Part shown: positions 9,626-18,324 of the stretch, piece by piece
How the letters are laid out: the number at the start of each line of letters is the position of its first letter
Numbering within the stretch: the first letter of the stretch is position 1
From: Nocardia lijiangensis NBRC 108240
Lineage (GTDB): Bacteria > Actinomycetota > Actinomycetes > Mycobacteriales > Mycobacteriaceae
Direction of reading: 5' to 3'
DNA length: 47,598 bases
Assembly: GCF_001613045.1 (NCBI RefSeq)
Contig: NZ_BDBP01000083.1
Location: forward strand, 1 to 47,598
Made by a program: the position numbers and the translations under genes
The notes under the pieces: model-generated
What the model was told of the DNA's origin: nothing
The model's input: only the letters and a program-made list of their open reading frames with translations
Databases searched by the model: none

Positions 9626-10591
9626 TCAGCGCCGGTTGGCAGGAGCGAGCGCGCGCAGGAAGAACGCCAGGTTGGCGGGCCTTTCGGCGAGCCTGCGCAT
9701 GAAGTAGCCGTACCACTGGTCGCCGTAGGGCACATAGACCCGGATCTGGCGCCGGTCCGCGGCGAGGCGGCGCTGCTCGACGTCGCGGATGCCGTAGAGC
9801 ATCTGGAACTCGAACTCGTCCGCCTTGCGCCCGGCCTCGTCGGCGTAGCGCTGTGCCGCCTCGATCATCGCCGGATCGTGGGTGGCCACCATCGGATAGC
9901 CCGCGCCGTCCATCAGGATGCGCAGGCACCGCAGGTACGCGGCGTCCACCTCCGCGGCCTGCTGGTACGCCACCGACTCCGGCTCCCGGTAGGCCCCCTT
10001 GCACAGCCGGATCCGGGAACCCGGCCCCGCGAACTCCCGGCAGTCGGCCTCGGTGCGCCGCAGGTAGGCCTGCATCACGGTGCCGGTGCCGGGGAAGTCC
10101 GCGCGCAGCTCCCGCACGATCGACAGCGTCGAGTCGGTGGTGGTGTGGTCCTCGGCGTCGACGGTGACCGCGACACCCGCCGCGGCCGCGGCCGCGCAGA
10201 TCTCGCGGGCGTGGTCGAGGGCGATCAGGTGCCCGTCGTGCGGCAGGGATTGGCCGAGCGCCGAGAGTTTCAGCGAAACCTCCAGCGGCCGAACGGTTCC
10301 CGGCTCCACCGCGGCGGGCAGCTCGCCCAGCGCCGCGAGCAACTCCCGGTAGTGCGCGACGGTGTTGCGCGCCTGAGCCGGGTCGGTGGTGTCCTCGCCC
10401 AGATAGTCGATGGTGACGAACCGGCCGGAGTCTCGCAGCGCGCTCGCGGCGGTGATGGCCTGCGGTTCGGCCGACCCGGCCACGAACCGGTCGACCAGCG
10501 CGCGGGTGGCGCGCATCCGCGTGACGCCGCGTTCCAGCCGCGGCGAGCGGGCGGCCGCGAGCAGTGCGGGCCGCAGCAGTCCGGCGGGCAT
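9626..10591 (-). CDS. pruB: Proline dehydrogenase (monofunctional)
   Basis: The 321-residue flavoenzyme oxidises proline to 1-pyrroline-5-carboxylate, the first step of proline catabolism. It shows the PRODH barrel strands LEVSLKLSALGQ and VTVDAEDH, the ATHDPAMIE segment, and the C-terminal substrate-binding pattern QWYGYFMRRLAERPAN. Length fits the short monofunctional class, unlike the large bifunctional PutA. The start ATG 10591 shares its A with the pruA stop codon (TGATG), and GGAGGT at 10599-10604 gives ideal spacing; GTG 10594 is the alternative. The overlap indicates translational coupling, so the two steps are made together. Confidence 0.95.
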   Translation of the reverse strand: MPAGLLRPALLAAARSPRLERGVTRMRATRALVDRFVAGSAEPQAITAASALRDSGRFVTIDYLGEDTTDPAQARNTVAHYRELLAALGELPAAVEPGTVRPLEVSLKLSALGQSLPHDGHLIALDHAREICAAAAAAGVAVTVDAEDHTTTDSTLSIVRELRADFPGTGTVMQAYLRRTEADCREFAGPGSRIRLCKGAYREPESVAYQQAAEVDAAYLRCLRILMDGAGYPMVATHDPAMIEAAQRYADEAGRKADEFEFQMLYGIRDVEQRRLAADRRQIRVYVPYGDQWYGYFMRRLAERPANLAFFLRALAPANRR

Positions 10592-12255
10592 CACCGCACC
10601 TCCGTTCCGGTACCGGGCGTCGGAGCCTGGTGCGGGTAGCGGTGGTCGGTGGGCGGCACGAAGGTCTCCTTGATGGTGCGGGCCGAGGTCCAGCGCAGCA
10701 GGTTCTGCGGGGACCCCGCCTTGTCGTTGGTGCCCGACGCGCGGCCTCCGCCGAACGGTTGCTGGCCGACCACGGCGCCGGTGGGTTTGTCGTTGACGTA
10801 GAAGTTGCCCGCGGCGAAGCGCAGCCGGTCGGTGGCCGTGGCGACGGCGGCGCGGTCGTCGGCGACGATCGAACCCGTGAGGCCGTAGGCCGCGCCCTTG
10901 TCTACGAGTTCCATTGCCGCGTCGAAGGATCCGGGCCTCGCGTCGTCGTAGACGTGCACGGCCAGGATCGGTCCGAAGTACTCGGTGCGGAACGCCTCGT
11001 CGGTCGGATCGTCACCGAGCAGCACCGTCGGCTCGACGAAATAGCCGACGCTGTCGTCGGTTCGCCCGCCCGCCGCGATGGTCAGCCCCGCCGTCGCCTT
11101 CGCGCGGGCGATGGCGGCGGCGTTCTTGTCGAAGGCGCGACGGTCGATGAGCGCGCCGCCGAAATGGCCGAAATCGGTGACGTCGCCGTAGGTCAGCGCG
11201 CCGACCCGGTCGACGAAATCGGCGCCCATCTTCGCCCACACCGAGGCCGGGACGAACGCGCGCGAGGCGGCCGAGCACTTCTGGCCCTGGTAGTCGAACG
11301 CGCCGCGGATCAGCGCGGTGGTGAGCACGTCCGGATCGGCCGAGCTGTGGGCGAGCACGAAGTCCTTGCCGCCGGTCTCGCCGACCAGGCGCGGATATCC
11401 GTGGTAGCGGTCGAGATTCGTCGCCACGGTGCGCCACAGGTGCCGGAAGGTCGCGGTGGATCCGGTGAAATGCACGCCGGCGAGGCGCGCGTCGGCCAGC
11501 GCCACCTCCGAGACCTCCGGGCCCGCCCCGTGCACCAGGTTGATCACGCCGGGCGGCAGCCCGGCCGCTTCCAGGAGTTTCATGGTCCAGTACGCGGCCA
11601 CCGCCTGGGTCGGCGCGGGCTTCCACAGCACGGTGTTGCCCATCAGCGCGGGCGCGGTGGGCAGATTGCCCGCGATGGCGGTGAAGTTGAACGGGGTGAT
11701 CGCGTAGACGAAACCCTCCAGCGGCCGGTAGTCCAGCCGATTCCAGACGCCGGGCGTGGAGATCGGCTGCTCGGCCAGGATCTGGCGCGCGAAATGCACA
11801 TTGAAGCGCCAGAAGTCCACCAACTCGCACGGTGTGTCGATCTCGGCCTGGTAGGCCGTCTTGGATTGGCCGAGCATCGTTGCGGCGGCGAGGGTTTCGC
11901 GCCACGGCCCGGCGAGCAGGTCGGCGGCGCGCAAGAACACCGCGGCCCGGTCCTCGAACGACAGCGCACGCCAGCCCGGCGCAGCCGCGGTGGCGGCTTC
12001 GATGGCGTCCTGCACGTCGCGGGGTTCGGCGAAGGTGAGGGTGCCGAGCACCGCGGCGTGCCGATGCGGTTGCACCACTTCGACGACCGGGCCCGCCGTC
12101 CGGCGGTGTCTGCCGCCGATGACGTGGTGCACCTCGGTCGGTATTGCCGCGAGTCGGGCCAGTTCGGCGCGCAGTCGCTCCCGTTCGGGTGTGCCGGGGG
12201 CGAAGCTGCCGACGGGTTCGTTGGCGGGCGTGGGTGTGGTCGCGATGGCGTCCAT
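10591..12255 (-). CDS. pruA: 1-pyrroline-5-carboxylate (L-glutamate gamma-semialdehyde) dehydrogenase
   Basis: The 554-residue aldehyde dehydrogenase converts P5C/glutamate semialdehyde to glutamate with NAD+, the second proline catabolic step. Key features are the NAD-binding ITPFNFTAIAGNLP and WKPAPTQA, the general-base segment VGETGGKDF, the nucleophile loop FDYQGQKCSA and the C-terminal QQPFGGGRASGTNDKAG. ATG 12255 is preferred because AGGAGG lies 5 nt upstream; a longer reading with 13 extra residues lacks such a site. The gene overlaps pruB by one base and is divergent from the PruC regulator gene at 12386, which in mycobacteria activates this pair in response to proline. Confidence 0.96.
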   Translation of the reverse strand: MDAIATTPTPANEPVGSFAPGTPERERLRAELARLAAIPTEVHHVIGGRHRRTAGPVVEVVQPHRHAAVLGTLTFAEPRDVQDAIEAATAAAPGWRALSFEDRAAVFLRAADLLAGPWRETLAAATMLGQSKTAYQAEIDTPCELVDFWRFNVHFARQILAEQPISTPGVWNRLDYRPLEGFVYAITPFNFTAIAGNLPTAPALMGNTVLWKPAPTQAVAAYWTMKLLEAAGLPPGVINLVHGAGPEVSEVALADARLAGVHFTGSTATFRHLWRTVATNLDRYHGYPRLVGETGGKDFVLAHSSADPDVLTTALIRGAFDYQGQKCSAASRAFVPASVWAKMGADFVDRVGALTYGDVTDFGHFGGALIDRRAFDKNAAAIARAKATAGLTIAAGGRTDDSVGYFVEPTVLLGDDPTDEAFRTEYFGPILAVHVYDDARPGSFDAAMELVDKGAAYGLTGSIVADDRAAVATATDRLRFAAGNFYVNDKPTGAVVGQQPFGGGRASGTNDKAGSPQNLLRWTSARTIKETFVPPTDHRYPHQAPTPGTGTEVR

Positions 12256-12349
12256 GGATCCTCCTGCCTGGTCGGAGCTGGTCAGCGCAGTCAACTCCGC
12301 GAAAGCTCAGCGCGGGATCGGCCGAGGGGACAAAGATGGACCCGAGTTG

Positions 12350-12363
12350 TTGTCCGATCGGCC
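12350..12363 (+). promoter_or_regulatory. Candidate PruC-regulon motif between pruA and pruC
   Basis: TTGTCCGATCGGCC, repeated exactly in inverse orientation at 9590-9603 before the permease. It lies in the 130-nt divergent gap. An inverted GGACAA (12329-12334) faces TTGTCC across about 15 nt, and a second GATCGGCC copy is at 12317-12324. This arrangement fits a dimer-binding regulatory region for pruA and pruC. Confidence 0.55.
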
Positions 12364-12385
12364 GAAGCCGAGCCGAACGTAAGGT

Positions 12386-14026
12386 GTGAGCGTGGTCACC
12401 GAGGAACCGAGCCGCCCGGAGGGCGTGCCGCTGCGCGAGCTGCTCGACGCGCTCGACAGCGCCGTCATCGATCTGGTCGAGGCGCCCGACGGGGACGCGG
12501 TCGCGATTGGCTCGGTGGCGCTGCTGGACGGCGACGACCTTGCCGAGGCGCCCGCGGCGCCGGTGGACATGTCGCTGCTGGTCGGCGTGCGGGAGCCGGT
12601 GGTGCGGCGCTGGCTGGGTGAGCTTGCCGCCCGTCCTGCCGAACAGCGCCCGCGCGTGGTGCTGCTCAAGTCGAGCGCCGAATCCGCCGCGGTGCGCGGG
12701 GCCGCCCGCCGGTCGCGGGTCGCGGTGGTCGTGGTGCACCGCAGGGCTCGCTGGGACACGGTGCTGGCGCTGGTGCGCCGCGTGCTCGACCGGGCGGGCC
12801 GCGGCGGGCCGAGCGACGACCCGCTCGACACCGATCTGTTCGGGCTGGCTCAGATCGTCGCGCAGAACGCGGGCGGCATGGTCTCTATCGAGGATCCCCA
12901 TTCGCACGTGCTCGCCTATTCGGCCTCCGACGAATCGGCCGACGAGCTGCGCATCCTGTCGATCCTCGGTCGCGAGGGCCCGCGCGACTACCTGCGGGTG
13001 CTCCAGGACTGGGGCGTGTTCGACCGGCTGCGCCGCAGCGACGAGGTGATCGACCTGCCGGCGCACGAGGAGCTGAACATCAAGCGCCGCTTGGTCGTCG
13101 GCATTCACGCGACGGCCGCCGACGGCGGGTCGCGCACGCTCGGCTCGATCTGGTTGCAACAGGGGGACCGGCCGTTCAAGCCGGACGCCGCGGAGGTGCT
13201 GCGCGGCGCGGCCGCCGTCGCCGCGCGGATCATCGCGCGCGCCTTGGATGCGCCATCTACCGAAACGCTTTTGCTCCAAAGACTTTTCGGTGTACATGGC
13301 GAGGGTGTCGACATTCCGTCCGTGGCGGGCGCGCTGCGCATCCCGGTGCGCGGACCGGCGGCCGTCGTCGGATTCGCCTTGAATGCGCCTGCGGGCGCGC
13401 AGCATTCGGCGCTCGGCAGTGTGATCCGGCTGCACGCGAGCTCGTTTCGGCCCGACTCGATCGCGACCGTGCTCGGCGACCGCATCTACGTGCTGTTGCC
13501 CGGGTACCGGTCCGCGTCCTCGGTCACCGCGTGGACGAGGCAGCTGGTGGACCAGCTGGAAGCCAGGCGCGGCGCGGTCCTGCGCGCGGGCATCGCCATT
13601 CCGGTCGCCGATCTCACCCAGGTGGCCGCCGCCCGCGCCGAGGTCGATCGGGTGCTGGACAGCACCGCGACCACCTTTCCGCGCGGCCGGGTGACCACCC
13701 TCGCCGAATCCCGCACCGCCGTGCTGCTCGGGGAGATCCTCGATCTGCTCGCCGCCCGCGACGAACTGCACGATCCCCGCCTGCGGGTGCTGTTCGACTA
13801 CGACCGCGATCACGGGTCGCGACTCGGCGAGAGCCTCGAGGGCTATCTGCGCGAGCACGGCGACGTGCGCCGTGCCGCCGCCGCTTTGCGGGTGCACCCG
13901 AACACGTTGCGCTACCGGCTGCGCCGCGCGGAGGCCCTCACCGGTATCGGCCTGGCCGATCCCGCGGACCGCTTGCTGCTCGAACTCCAGCTCGCGCTGC
14001 ACCGGCGCGGACATCGTCCGGCCTAG
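12386..14026 (+). CDS. pruC: PucR-family transcriptional activator, PruC-like
   Basis: This 546-residue protein is built like PucR/CdaR regulators: an N-terminal sensory region (about 1-300), a GGDEF-like middle (about 320-430), and a C-terminal PucR helix-turn-helix where LEGYLREHGDVRRAAAALRV leads into HPNTLRYRLRRAEALTG. In mycobacteria the PucR-type protein divergent from the proline dehydrogenase genes (PruC) activates them in response to proline; position and architecture here are the same. GTG 12386 is taken as start (GTG 12392 is also possible). Its TAG stop overlaps the TAG of the convergent udgB in the palindrome CTAG (14023-14026). Confidence 0.87.
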   Translation: MSVVTEEPSRPEGVPLRELLDALDSAVIDLVEAPDGDAVAIGSVALLDGDDLAEAPAAPVDMSLLVGVREPVVRRWLGELAARPAEQRPRVVLLKSSAESAAVRGAARRSRVAVVVVHRRARWDTVLALVRRVLDRAGRGGPSDDPLDTDLFGLAQIVAQNAGGMVSIEDPHSHVLAYSASDESADELRILSILGREGPRDYLRVLQDWGVFDRLRRSDEVIDLPAHEELNIKRRLVVGIHATAADGGSRTLGSIWLQQGDRPFKPDAAEVLRGAAAVAARIIARALDAPSTETLLLQRLFGVHGEGVDIPSVAGALRIPVRGPAAVVGFALNAPAGAQHSALGSVIRLHASSFRPDSIATVLGDRIYVLLPGYRSASSVTAWTRQLVDQLEARRGAVLRAGIAIPVADLTQVAAARAEVDRVLDSTATTFPRGRVTTLAESRTAVLLGEILDLLAARDELHDPRLRVLFDYDRDHGSRLGESLEGYLREHGDVRRAAAALRVHPNTLRYRLRRAEALTGIGLADPADRLLLELQLALHRRGHRPA

Positions 14027-14820
14027 TCGGCACGCCGGTTTCTGCGCGGGTGCAGTCCCGCCGCGGTCGCCGCTTCGGCGAGCACCTGCTCCAGCATCGC
14101 CGGGGTCAAACGCCCGGTGAAGGTGTTCTGCTGGCTGACGTGGTAGCAGCCGAACAGCTCCAGTTCCGCGCGGCCTTCGACGGCAGGCGCCAGCGTGTAG
14201 TGCACGCCGTGCCCGAACTTCGGGCGCGGGCGCGGCACCACCCACCCCGCCTCGGCGAGCGCGGGCAGCGCCGCCTGCCACCCGAACGCGCCGAGCACCA
14301 CGACGGCACGCACGGTCGGCGCCAGCAGACCGAGCTCGAGGTCCAGCCAGCCGCGGCACCGGTCGCGTTCGTCGGGAGCAGGTTTGTTGTCGGGCGGTGC
14401 GCAATGCACGGGCGCGGTGACGCGGGCGCCGAGCAGTTCCAGTCCGTCGCCGCGGCGCACGGAGGTCGGCTGGTTGGCGAGGCCGACAGCGTGCATGGCG
14501 GCGTAGAGCACGTCCCCGCTGCGGTCGCCGGTGAACATGCGCCCGGTGCGGTTGCCGCCGTGCGCGGCGGGGGCGAGCCCGATGATCAGCAGCCGGGCGT
14601 CTGCCGGGCCGAAGCCGGGAACCGGTCGGCCCCAGTAGGTTTCGTCGCGGAAGGCGGCGCGCTTCTCGCGTGCGACCTGTTCCCGCCATGCCACGAGGCG
14701 AGGGCAGGCGAAGCAATCGGCGACGGAGGCGTCGAGCTCGGCGAGGGTGCGGCACATGGGTACCACTCGATCACGACCGTCGCTCGGCCGTGGTGGAACA
14801 GGCCCGGTGCCGGGTGCCAT
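14023..14820 (-). CDS. udgB: Type-5 uracil-DNA glycosylase
   Basis: The 265-residue repair enzyme removes uracil, and probably other deaminated bases, from DNA. Family-5 motifs are clear: motif 1 GLAPAAHGGNRTGRMFTGD near residue 81 and motif 3 CYHVSQQNTFTGRLTP near the C-terminus. The iron-sulphur cluster cysteines are visible as CFACP (36, 39) and two further Cys around VHCAPPDNKP and DRCRGW. ATG 14820 gives an N-terminus MAPGTGPVPP resembling other UdgB proteins; ATG 14757 is a shorter option and no strong ribosome binding site decides. Thermostable-type UdgB is widespread in GC-rich actinobacteria, where cytosine deamination is frequent. The gene converges on pruC with a 4-nt overlap. Confidence 0.92.
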   Translation of the reverse strand: MAPGTGPVPPRPSDGRDRVVPMCRTLAELDASVADCFACPRLVAWREQVAREKRAAFRDETYWGRPVPGFGPADARLLIIGLAPAAHGGNRTGRMFTGDRSGDVLYAAMHAVGLANQPTSVRRGDGLELLGARVTAPVHCAPPDNKPAPDERDRCRGWLDLELGLLAPTVRAVVVLGAFGWQAALPALAEAGWVVPRPRPKFGHGVHYTLAPAVEGRAELELFGCYHVSQQNTFTGRLTPAMLEQVLAEAATAAGLHPRRNRRAD

Positions 14821-15040
14821 GCCTGCAGGATAGGTCCGCCCGGATGGTAGCGACCGGTTAGCCCGTCTCGACTCGATCACGAACAGAATGGTTGCCACCC
14901 CGCGGGAAACGACGGTACGTTGCGAGGGAGCGGGAGGTCGATTTCCCGTGGTCGCACCGGCGTCGGCGACGTGAGGTGTACGAGTGTGAACCGTGAGCAA
15001 TTCCGGCGCCGTCTCGTCCGGCACCGTCCGTGATCCCGTT

Positions 15041-15057
15041 GGCGCACACCGTGCGCC
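15041..15057 (+). promoter_or_regulatory. Inverted repeat upstream of the clpC-like gene
   Basis: GGCGCAC-ACC-GTGCGCC: perfect 7-nt arms around 3 nt, 20 nt before the start codon at 15077. It resembles a repressor site in a promoter or leader. It does not match the HAIR or CIRCE heat-shock operators as I know them. Confidence 0.4.
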
Positions 15058-15076
15058 GTGACGCAGCGAGGTGGTC

Positions 15077-17536
15077 ATGACCGAGGGTTGGCCGAGTTCG
15101 ATGAGTTCCTTCGACGACATCTTCCAGCGGTTCTTCGGTTCGGGAATGATGTCCCACCCACCCGTGCAGCGCACCGATCTCGGGCGTCTGATGACCGACA
15201 ACGCGAAGCTGCTGATCGGCACCGCGCGCGAGGCGGCCCGGGAGTGGGGCAATCACGAGGTCACCCCCGAGCACCTGCTGTACGCGGCCACCGAGGCCGA
15301 ACCCGGCCGCAGCATCATCGCCGAACTCGGCCACGATCCCGACAAGGTTGCCAACCAGATGCGGGACGCCACCGACACCGGCGAGCCCGCCGCGGATGCC
15401 GACGAACCGGTGACCCTGAGCCCGGCCGCCAAGCTCGCCCTGCGAGCGGCGCAGCGCCGCGCGGCCGAAGCGGGCAGCAGCTACATCGGACCCGAGCACG
15501 TCCTGCTCGGCATCGCGTCCCTCACCGACAGCCCGGCGGCCCACGTGCTGCTGTCCGGCGCGAAGGCCGCCCCCACCGGCCGACCGGCGAAGAGCGGGAC
15601 GCCGACGCTCGACGAATACAGCCGCGACCTGACCGCGGACGCGCGGGCGGGCAAGCTGGATCCGGTGGTCGGCCGCGCCGAGGAGATCGAGCAGACGGTC
15701 GAGATCCTGTCCCGGCGCCGCAAGAACAACCCGGTGCTGATCGGTGATCCCGGCGTCGGCAAGACCGCCATCGTGGAGGGCTTGGCCCAGCGGATCGTGA
15801 ACGGTGACGTGCCGAGCACGCTCGCCGACCGCCGCGTGGTCGCCCTCGACGTCGGTTCGCTCGTGGCGGGCAGCAAGTACCGCGGCGAGTTCGAGGAGCG
15901 GCTGACCAAGATCCTGGACGAGGTGCGCGGGCACTCCGGCGAACTGGTGGTGTTCATCGACGAACTGCACACCATCGTCGGCGCGGGCGCCGGCTCGGAG
16001 GGCTCGATGGACGCGGGCAACCTGCTCAAACCAGCGCTGGCGCGCGGCGATCTGCACGCGATCGGCGCGACCACCATCGACGAGTACCGCCGCCATATCG
16101 AGAAGGACGCCGCACTGGAACGGCGGTTCCAGCCGGTCCTGGTGTCGGAGCCCTCGGTCGCCGACACCATCGAGATCCTGCGCGGCCTGGTCGACGTGTA
16201 CGAGGAACACCACCAGGTGCGGTATCAGGACGAGGCGCTCGTCGCCGCGGCCGAACTGTCGGACCGCTACCTCACCGACCGGTTCATGCCGGACAAGGCG
16301 ATCGACCTCCTCGACCAGGCGGGCGCGCGGGTGCGGCTGCGCACCCGCACCCCCGACGCGGACCTGCGTTCCCGGGAGGAGGAGCTGGCCAGGCTGCGCC
16401 GCGAGAAGGACGCCGCGGTGGCCGCCGAGGACTACGAGAAGGCCAACGAGCTCAAGGTGCAGATCTCGGCGGCCGGGGAACGCGTCGAGGAATCCGAGCA
16501 CGGCGAGGAGCCGGAGGTGACGGTCACCGACATCGCCGAGGTGGTCTCGCGCCAGACCGGCATCCCGGTCGCCGACCTCACCGTCGAAGAACGCGAGCGG
16601 CTGCTGAAGCTCGAGGAAGTGCTGCACAAACGGGTGATCGGCCAGAACGAGGCGATCGTCGCGGTCGCCGAAGCGGTGCGCAGGGCCAGAGCCGGGCTGA
16701 AGGACCCGGACCGGCCCATCGGGTCGTTCCTGTTCCTCGGACCGACGGGCGTCGGCAAGACCGAACTCGCGAAAGCCTTGGCCGAGGCCGTCTTCGGTGA
16801 CGAGGACCGGCTGATCCGCTTCGACATGAGCGAGTTCCAGGAGAAGCACACGGTCTCGCGCCTGGTGGGCGCGCCGCCCGGATACATCGGCTACGACGAC
16901 GCGGCCCAGCTCACCGACCGGGTGCGCAGGCAACCGTATTCGGTGATCCTGTTCGACGAGGTGGAGAAGGCGCACCCGGACGTGTTCAACGTGCTGCTGC
17001 AACTGCTCGACGACGGCCGGGTCACCGACAGCAAGGGCCGCACCGTCGATTTCAAGAACACCATCGTCATCATGACCAGCAATATCGGGTCCGACCTGAT
17101 CCTCTCCGCGCCCGAAGGCGACATCGACTTGATCACGCCGCAGCTGATGGATCGGCTGAGCGCGCACTTCCGTCCGGAGTTCCTCAACCGGATCGACGAG
17201 ACCATCGTGTTCCACCGCCTCGACCGGCAGGAACTGCGCAACATCGTCGATCTGGTGCTGGACGGCACCCGCCGCCTGCTGCACGCCCAGGACATCGTGC
17301 TCGATATCACGGCCCCCGCCGTGGACTGGCTCGCCGAGCACGGCTACCAGCCCGAGTACGGCGCCCGTCCGCTGCGCCGCACGGTGCAGAAAGAGCTCGA
17401 CAACAAGCTGTCGCGCCTGCTGCTGGACGGCAAGCTCGGCCCGGGTGACGCGGTGCACGTCGACGCCGACGACAGCGGGTTGATCCTCGGCTCGATCGAG
17501 CACCGAGGCGGGCACACCATCGAAGCCGGAGTCTGA
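15077..17536 (+). CDS. ClpC/ClpB-like AAA+ unfoldase lacking a recognisable ClpP-binding loop
   Basis: The 819-residue class-I Clp ATPase has a degenerate N-domain (about 35-165, two Clp-N repeats), D1 with Walker A GDPGVGKT (223-230) and Walker B VVFIDE (291-296), a short middle with a UVR-type motif EDYEKANELKVQI (about 451-463), and D2 with Walker A GPTGVGKT (555-562). The short middle is ClpC-like. However, the segment after TSNIGSD (668-674), where ClpC carries an LGF/IGF tripeptide that docks ClpP, has no such tripeptide, as in ClpB. It may therefore work without ClpP as a disaggregase or remodeller. It differs from housekeeping ClpC1, which begins with a FERFTDRARR-type sequence. ATG 15077 follows GAGG. 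Confidence 0.88.
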   Translation: MTEGWPSSMSSFDDIFQRFFGSGMMSHPPVQRTDLGRLMTDNAKLLIGTAREAAREWGNHEVTPEHLLYAATEAEPGRSIIAELGHDPDKVANQMRDATDTGEPAADADEPVTLSPAAKLALRAAQRRAAEAGSSYIGPEHVLLGIASLTDSPAAHVLLSGAKAAPTGRPAKSGTPTLDEYSRDLTADARAGKLDPVVGRAEEIEQTVEILSRRRKNNPVLIGDPGVGKTAIVEGLAQRIVNGDVPSTLADRRVVALDVGSLVAGSKYRGEFEERLTKILDEVRGHSGELVVFIDELHTIVGAGAGSEGSMDAGNLLKPALARGDLHAIGATTIDEYRRHIEKDAALERRFQPVLVSEPSVADTIEILRGLVDVYEEHHQVRYQDEALVAAAELSDRYLTDRFMPDKAIDLLDQAGARVRLRTRTPDADLRSREEELARLRREKDAAVAAEDYEKANELKVQISAAGERVEESEHGEEPEVTVTDIAEVVSRQTGIPVADLTVEERERLLKLEEVLHKRVIGQNEAIVAVAEAVRRARAGLKDPDRPIGSFLFLGPTGVGKTELAKALAEAVFGDEDRLIRFDMSEFQEKHTVSRLVGAPPGYIGYDDAAQLTDRVRRQPYSVILFDEVEKAHPDVFNVLLQLLDDGRVTDSKGRTVDFKNTIVIMTSNIGSDLILSAPEGDIDLITPQLMDRLSAHFRPEFLNRIDETIVFHRLDRQELRNIVDLVLDGTRRLLHAQDIVLDITAPAVDWLAEHGYQPEYGARPLRRTVQKELDNKLSRLLLDGKLGPGDAVHVDADDSGLILGSIEHRGGHTIEAGV

Positions 17537-17622
17537 GCGATGTTCTCTTCCGTGCGGTACTATCGCGACGCCTCTCCGGACATAGTCGGTGAGGCGGTGG
17601 AAACCGCTGGGGGAGTGGGGTA

Positions 17623-18297
17623 TTGGGCGACTACGAGCCGATGGCGGCGCACGTGAATTCCCGCGAGGATCTGCTGCGCCGGATCAGGGACGCGCTGGTC
17701 GAGCTACCCGACGACGAACGGGTGGTGCCGGTGCCGCGCGCCAACGCCCGCCAGACCGCGGGCCCCGAGCGCGGCGAGCTGGCCGAGCTGGTCGATCTCT
17801 TCGCCGCGCGGTTGGCCGGCCACGGCGCGCAGCTGCGCCGGACAACCGGCTCGGCCATCCCGGATCAGGTGGCCGCCGCGCTGCGCGAGCACGGCGCGCG
17901 CTCGGCGATCGCGCCCGACGGATTGCCCGGCGAATGGCTGGCCTGGTGGGCGGCCGAGGAAGGTCATCGCATCGTGCCCGACAGTCCGCTGGCGACGTCC
18001 AGCGAGCTGGAGCAGGTCGACGCGGTGGTCACCACCTGCGCGGCCGCGGCGGCCGATCCCGGCATCCTGGTGCTCGACGGCGGCGAGGGACAGAGCCGCA
18101 GGCCCGCGACGCTGGCGCCCGACTGCCACGTCTGCGTGGTGCGGGTCCAACAGATCCAGCCGTCGTTGCCGGAGGTGATGGACCGGCTCGACCCGCGCCG
18201 CCAGACCATTCTGGTCGGCGGCCCGTCGGCCGACGCCGATGCCGTGACACCCGGCGTGCACGGACCGCGCAGGCTGATCGTGCTCGTCGTGGAGTGA
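17623..18297 (+). CDS. LutC-like lactate-utilisation protein (LUD domain)
   Basis: The 224-residue protein begins SREDLLRRIRDALVELP and ends VHGPRRLIVLVVE, typical of LutC/YkgG LUD-domain proteins. The central sequence carries the family core, LVVLDGG-like and THVCVVRV-like segments (ILVLDGGEGQSRR, CHVCVVRVQQI) and the C-terminal HGPRRL. In the LutABC complex the LutC subunit helps oxidise L-lactate to pyruvate. No lutA or lutB is adjacent, so the partner genes are elsewhere or absent. I use TTG 17623 because GGGGAG at 17609-17614 precedes it; ATG 17641 is the alternative. It is followed closely by the DUF488 gene on the same strand. Confidence 0.8.
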   Translation: MGDYEPMAAHVNSREDLLRRIRDALVELPDDERVVPVPRANARQTAGPERGELAELVDLFAARLAGHGAQLRRTTGSAIPDQVAAALREHGARSAIAPDGLPGEWLAWWAAEEGHRIVPDSPLATSSELEQVDAVVTTCAAAAADPGILVLDGGEGQSRRPATLAPDCHVCVVRVQQIQPSLPEVMDRLDPRRQTILVGGPSADADAVTPGVHGPRRLIVLVVE

Positions 18298-18324
18298 ACC
18301 GGGACCTGGCGGAAGGACGCGGAC

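Noticed and set aside
14858..17515. 885-residue open frame opposite the ClpC-like gene
   Set aside because: A shadow of a highly conserved AAA+ gene; composition is unlike a real protein.
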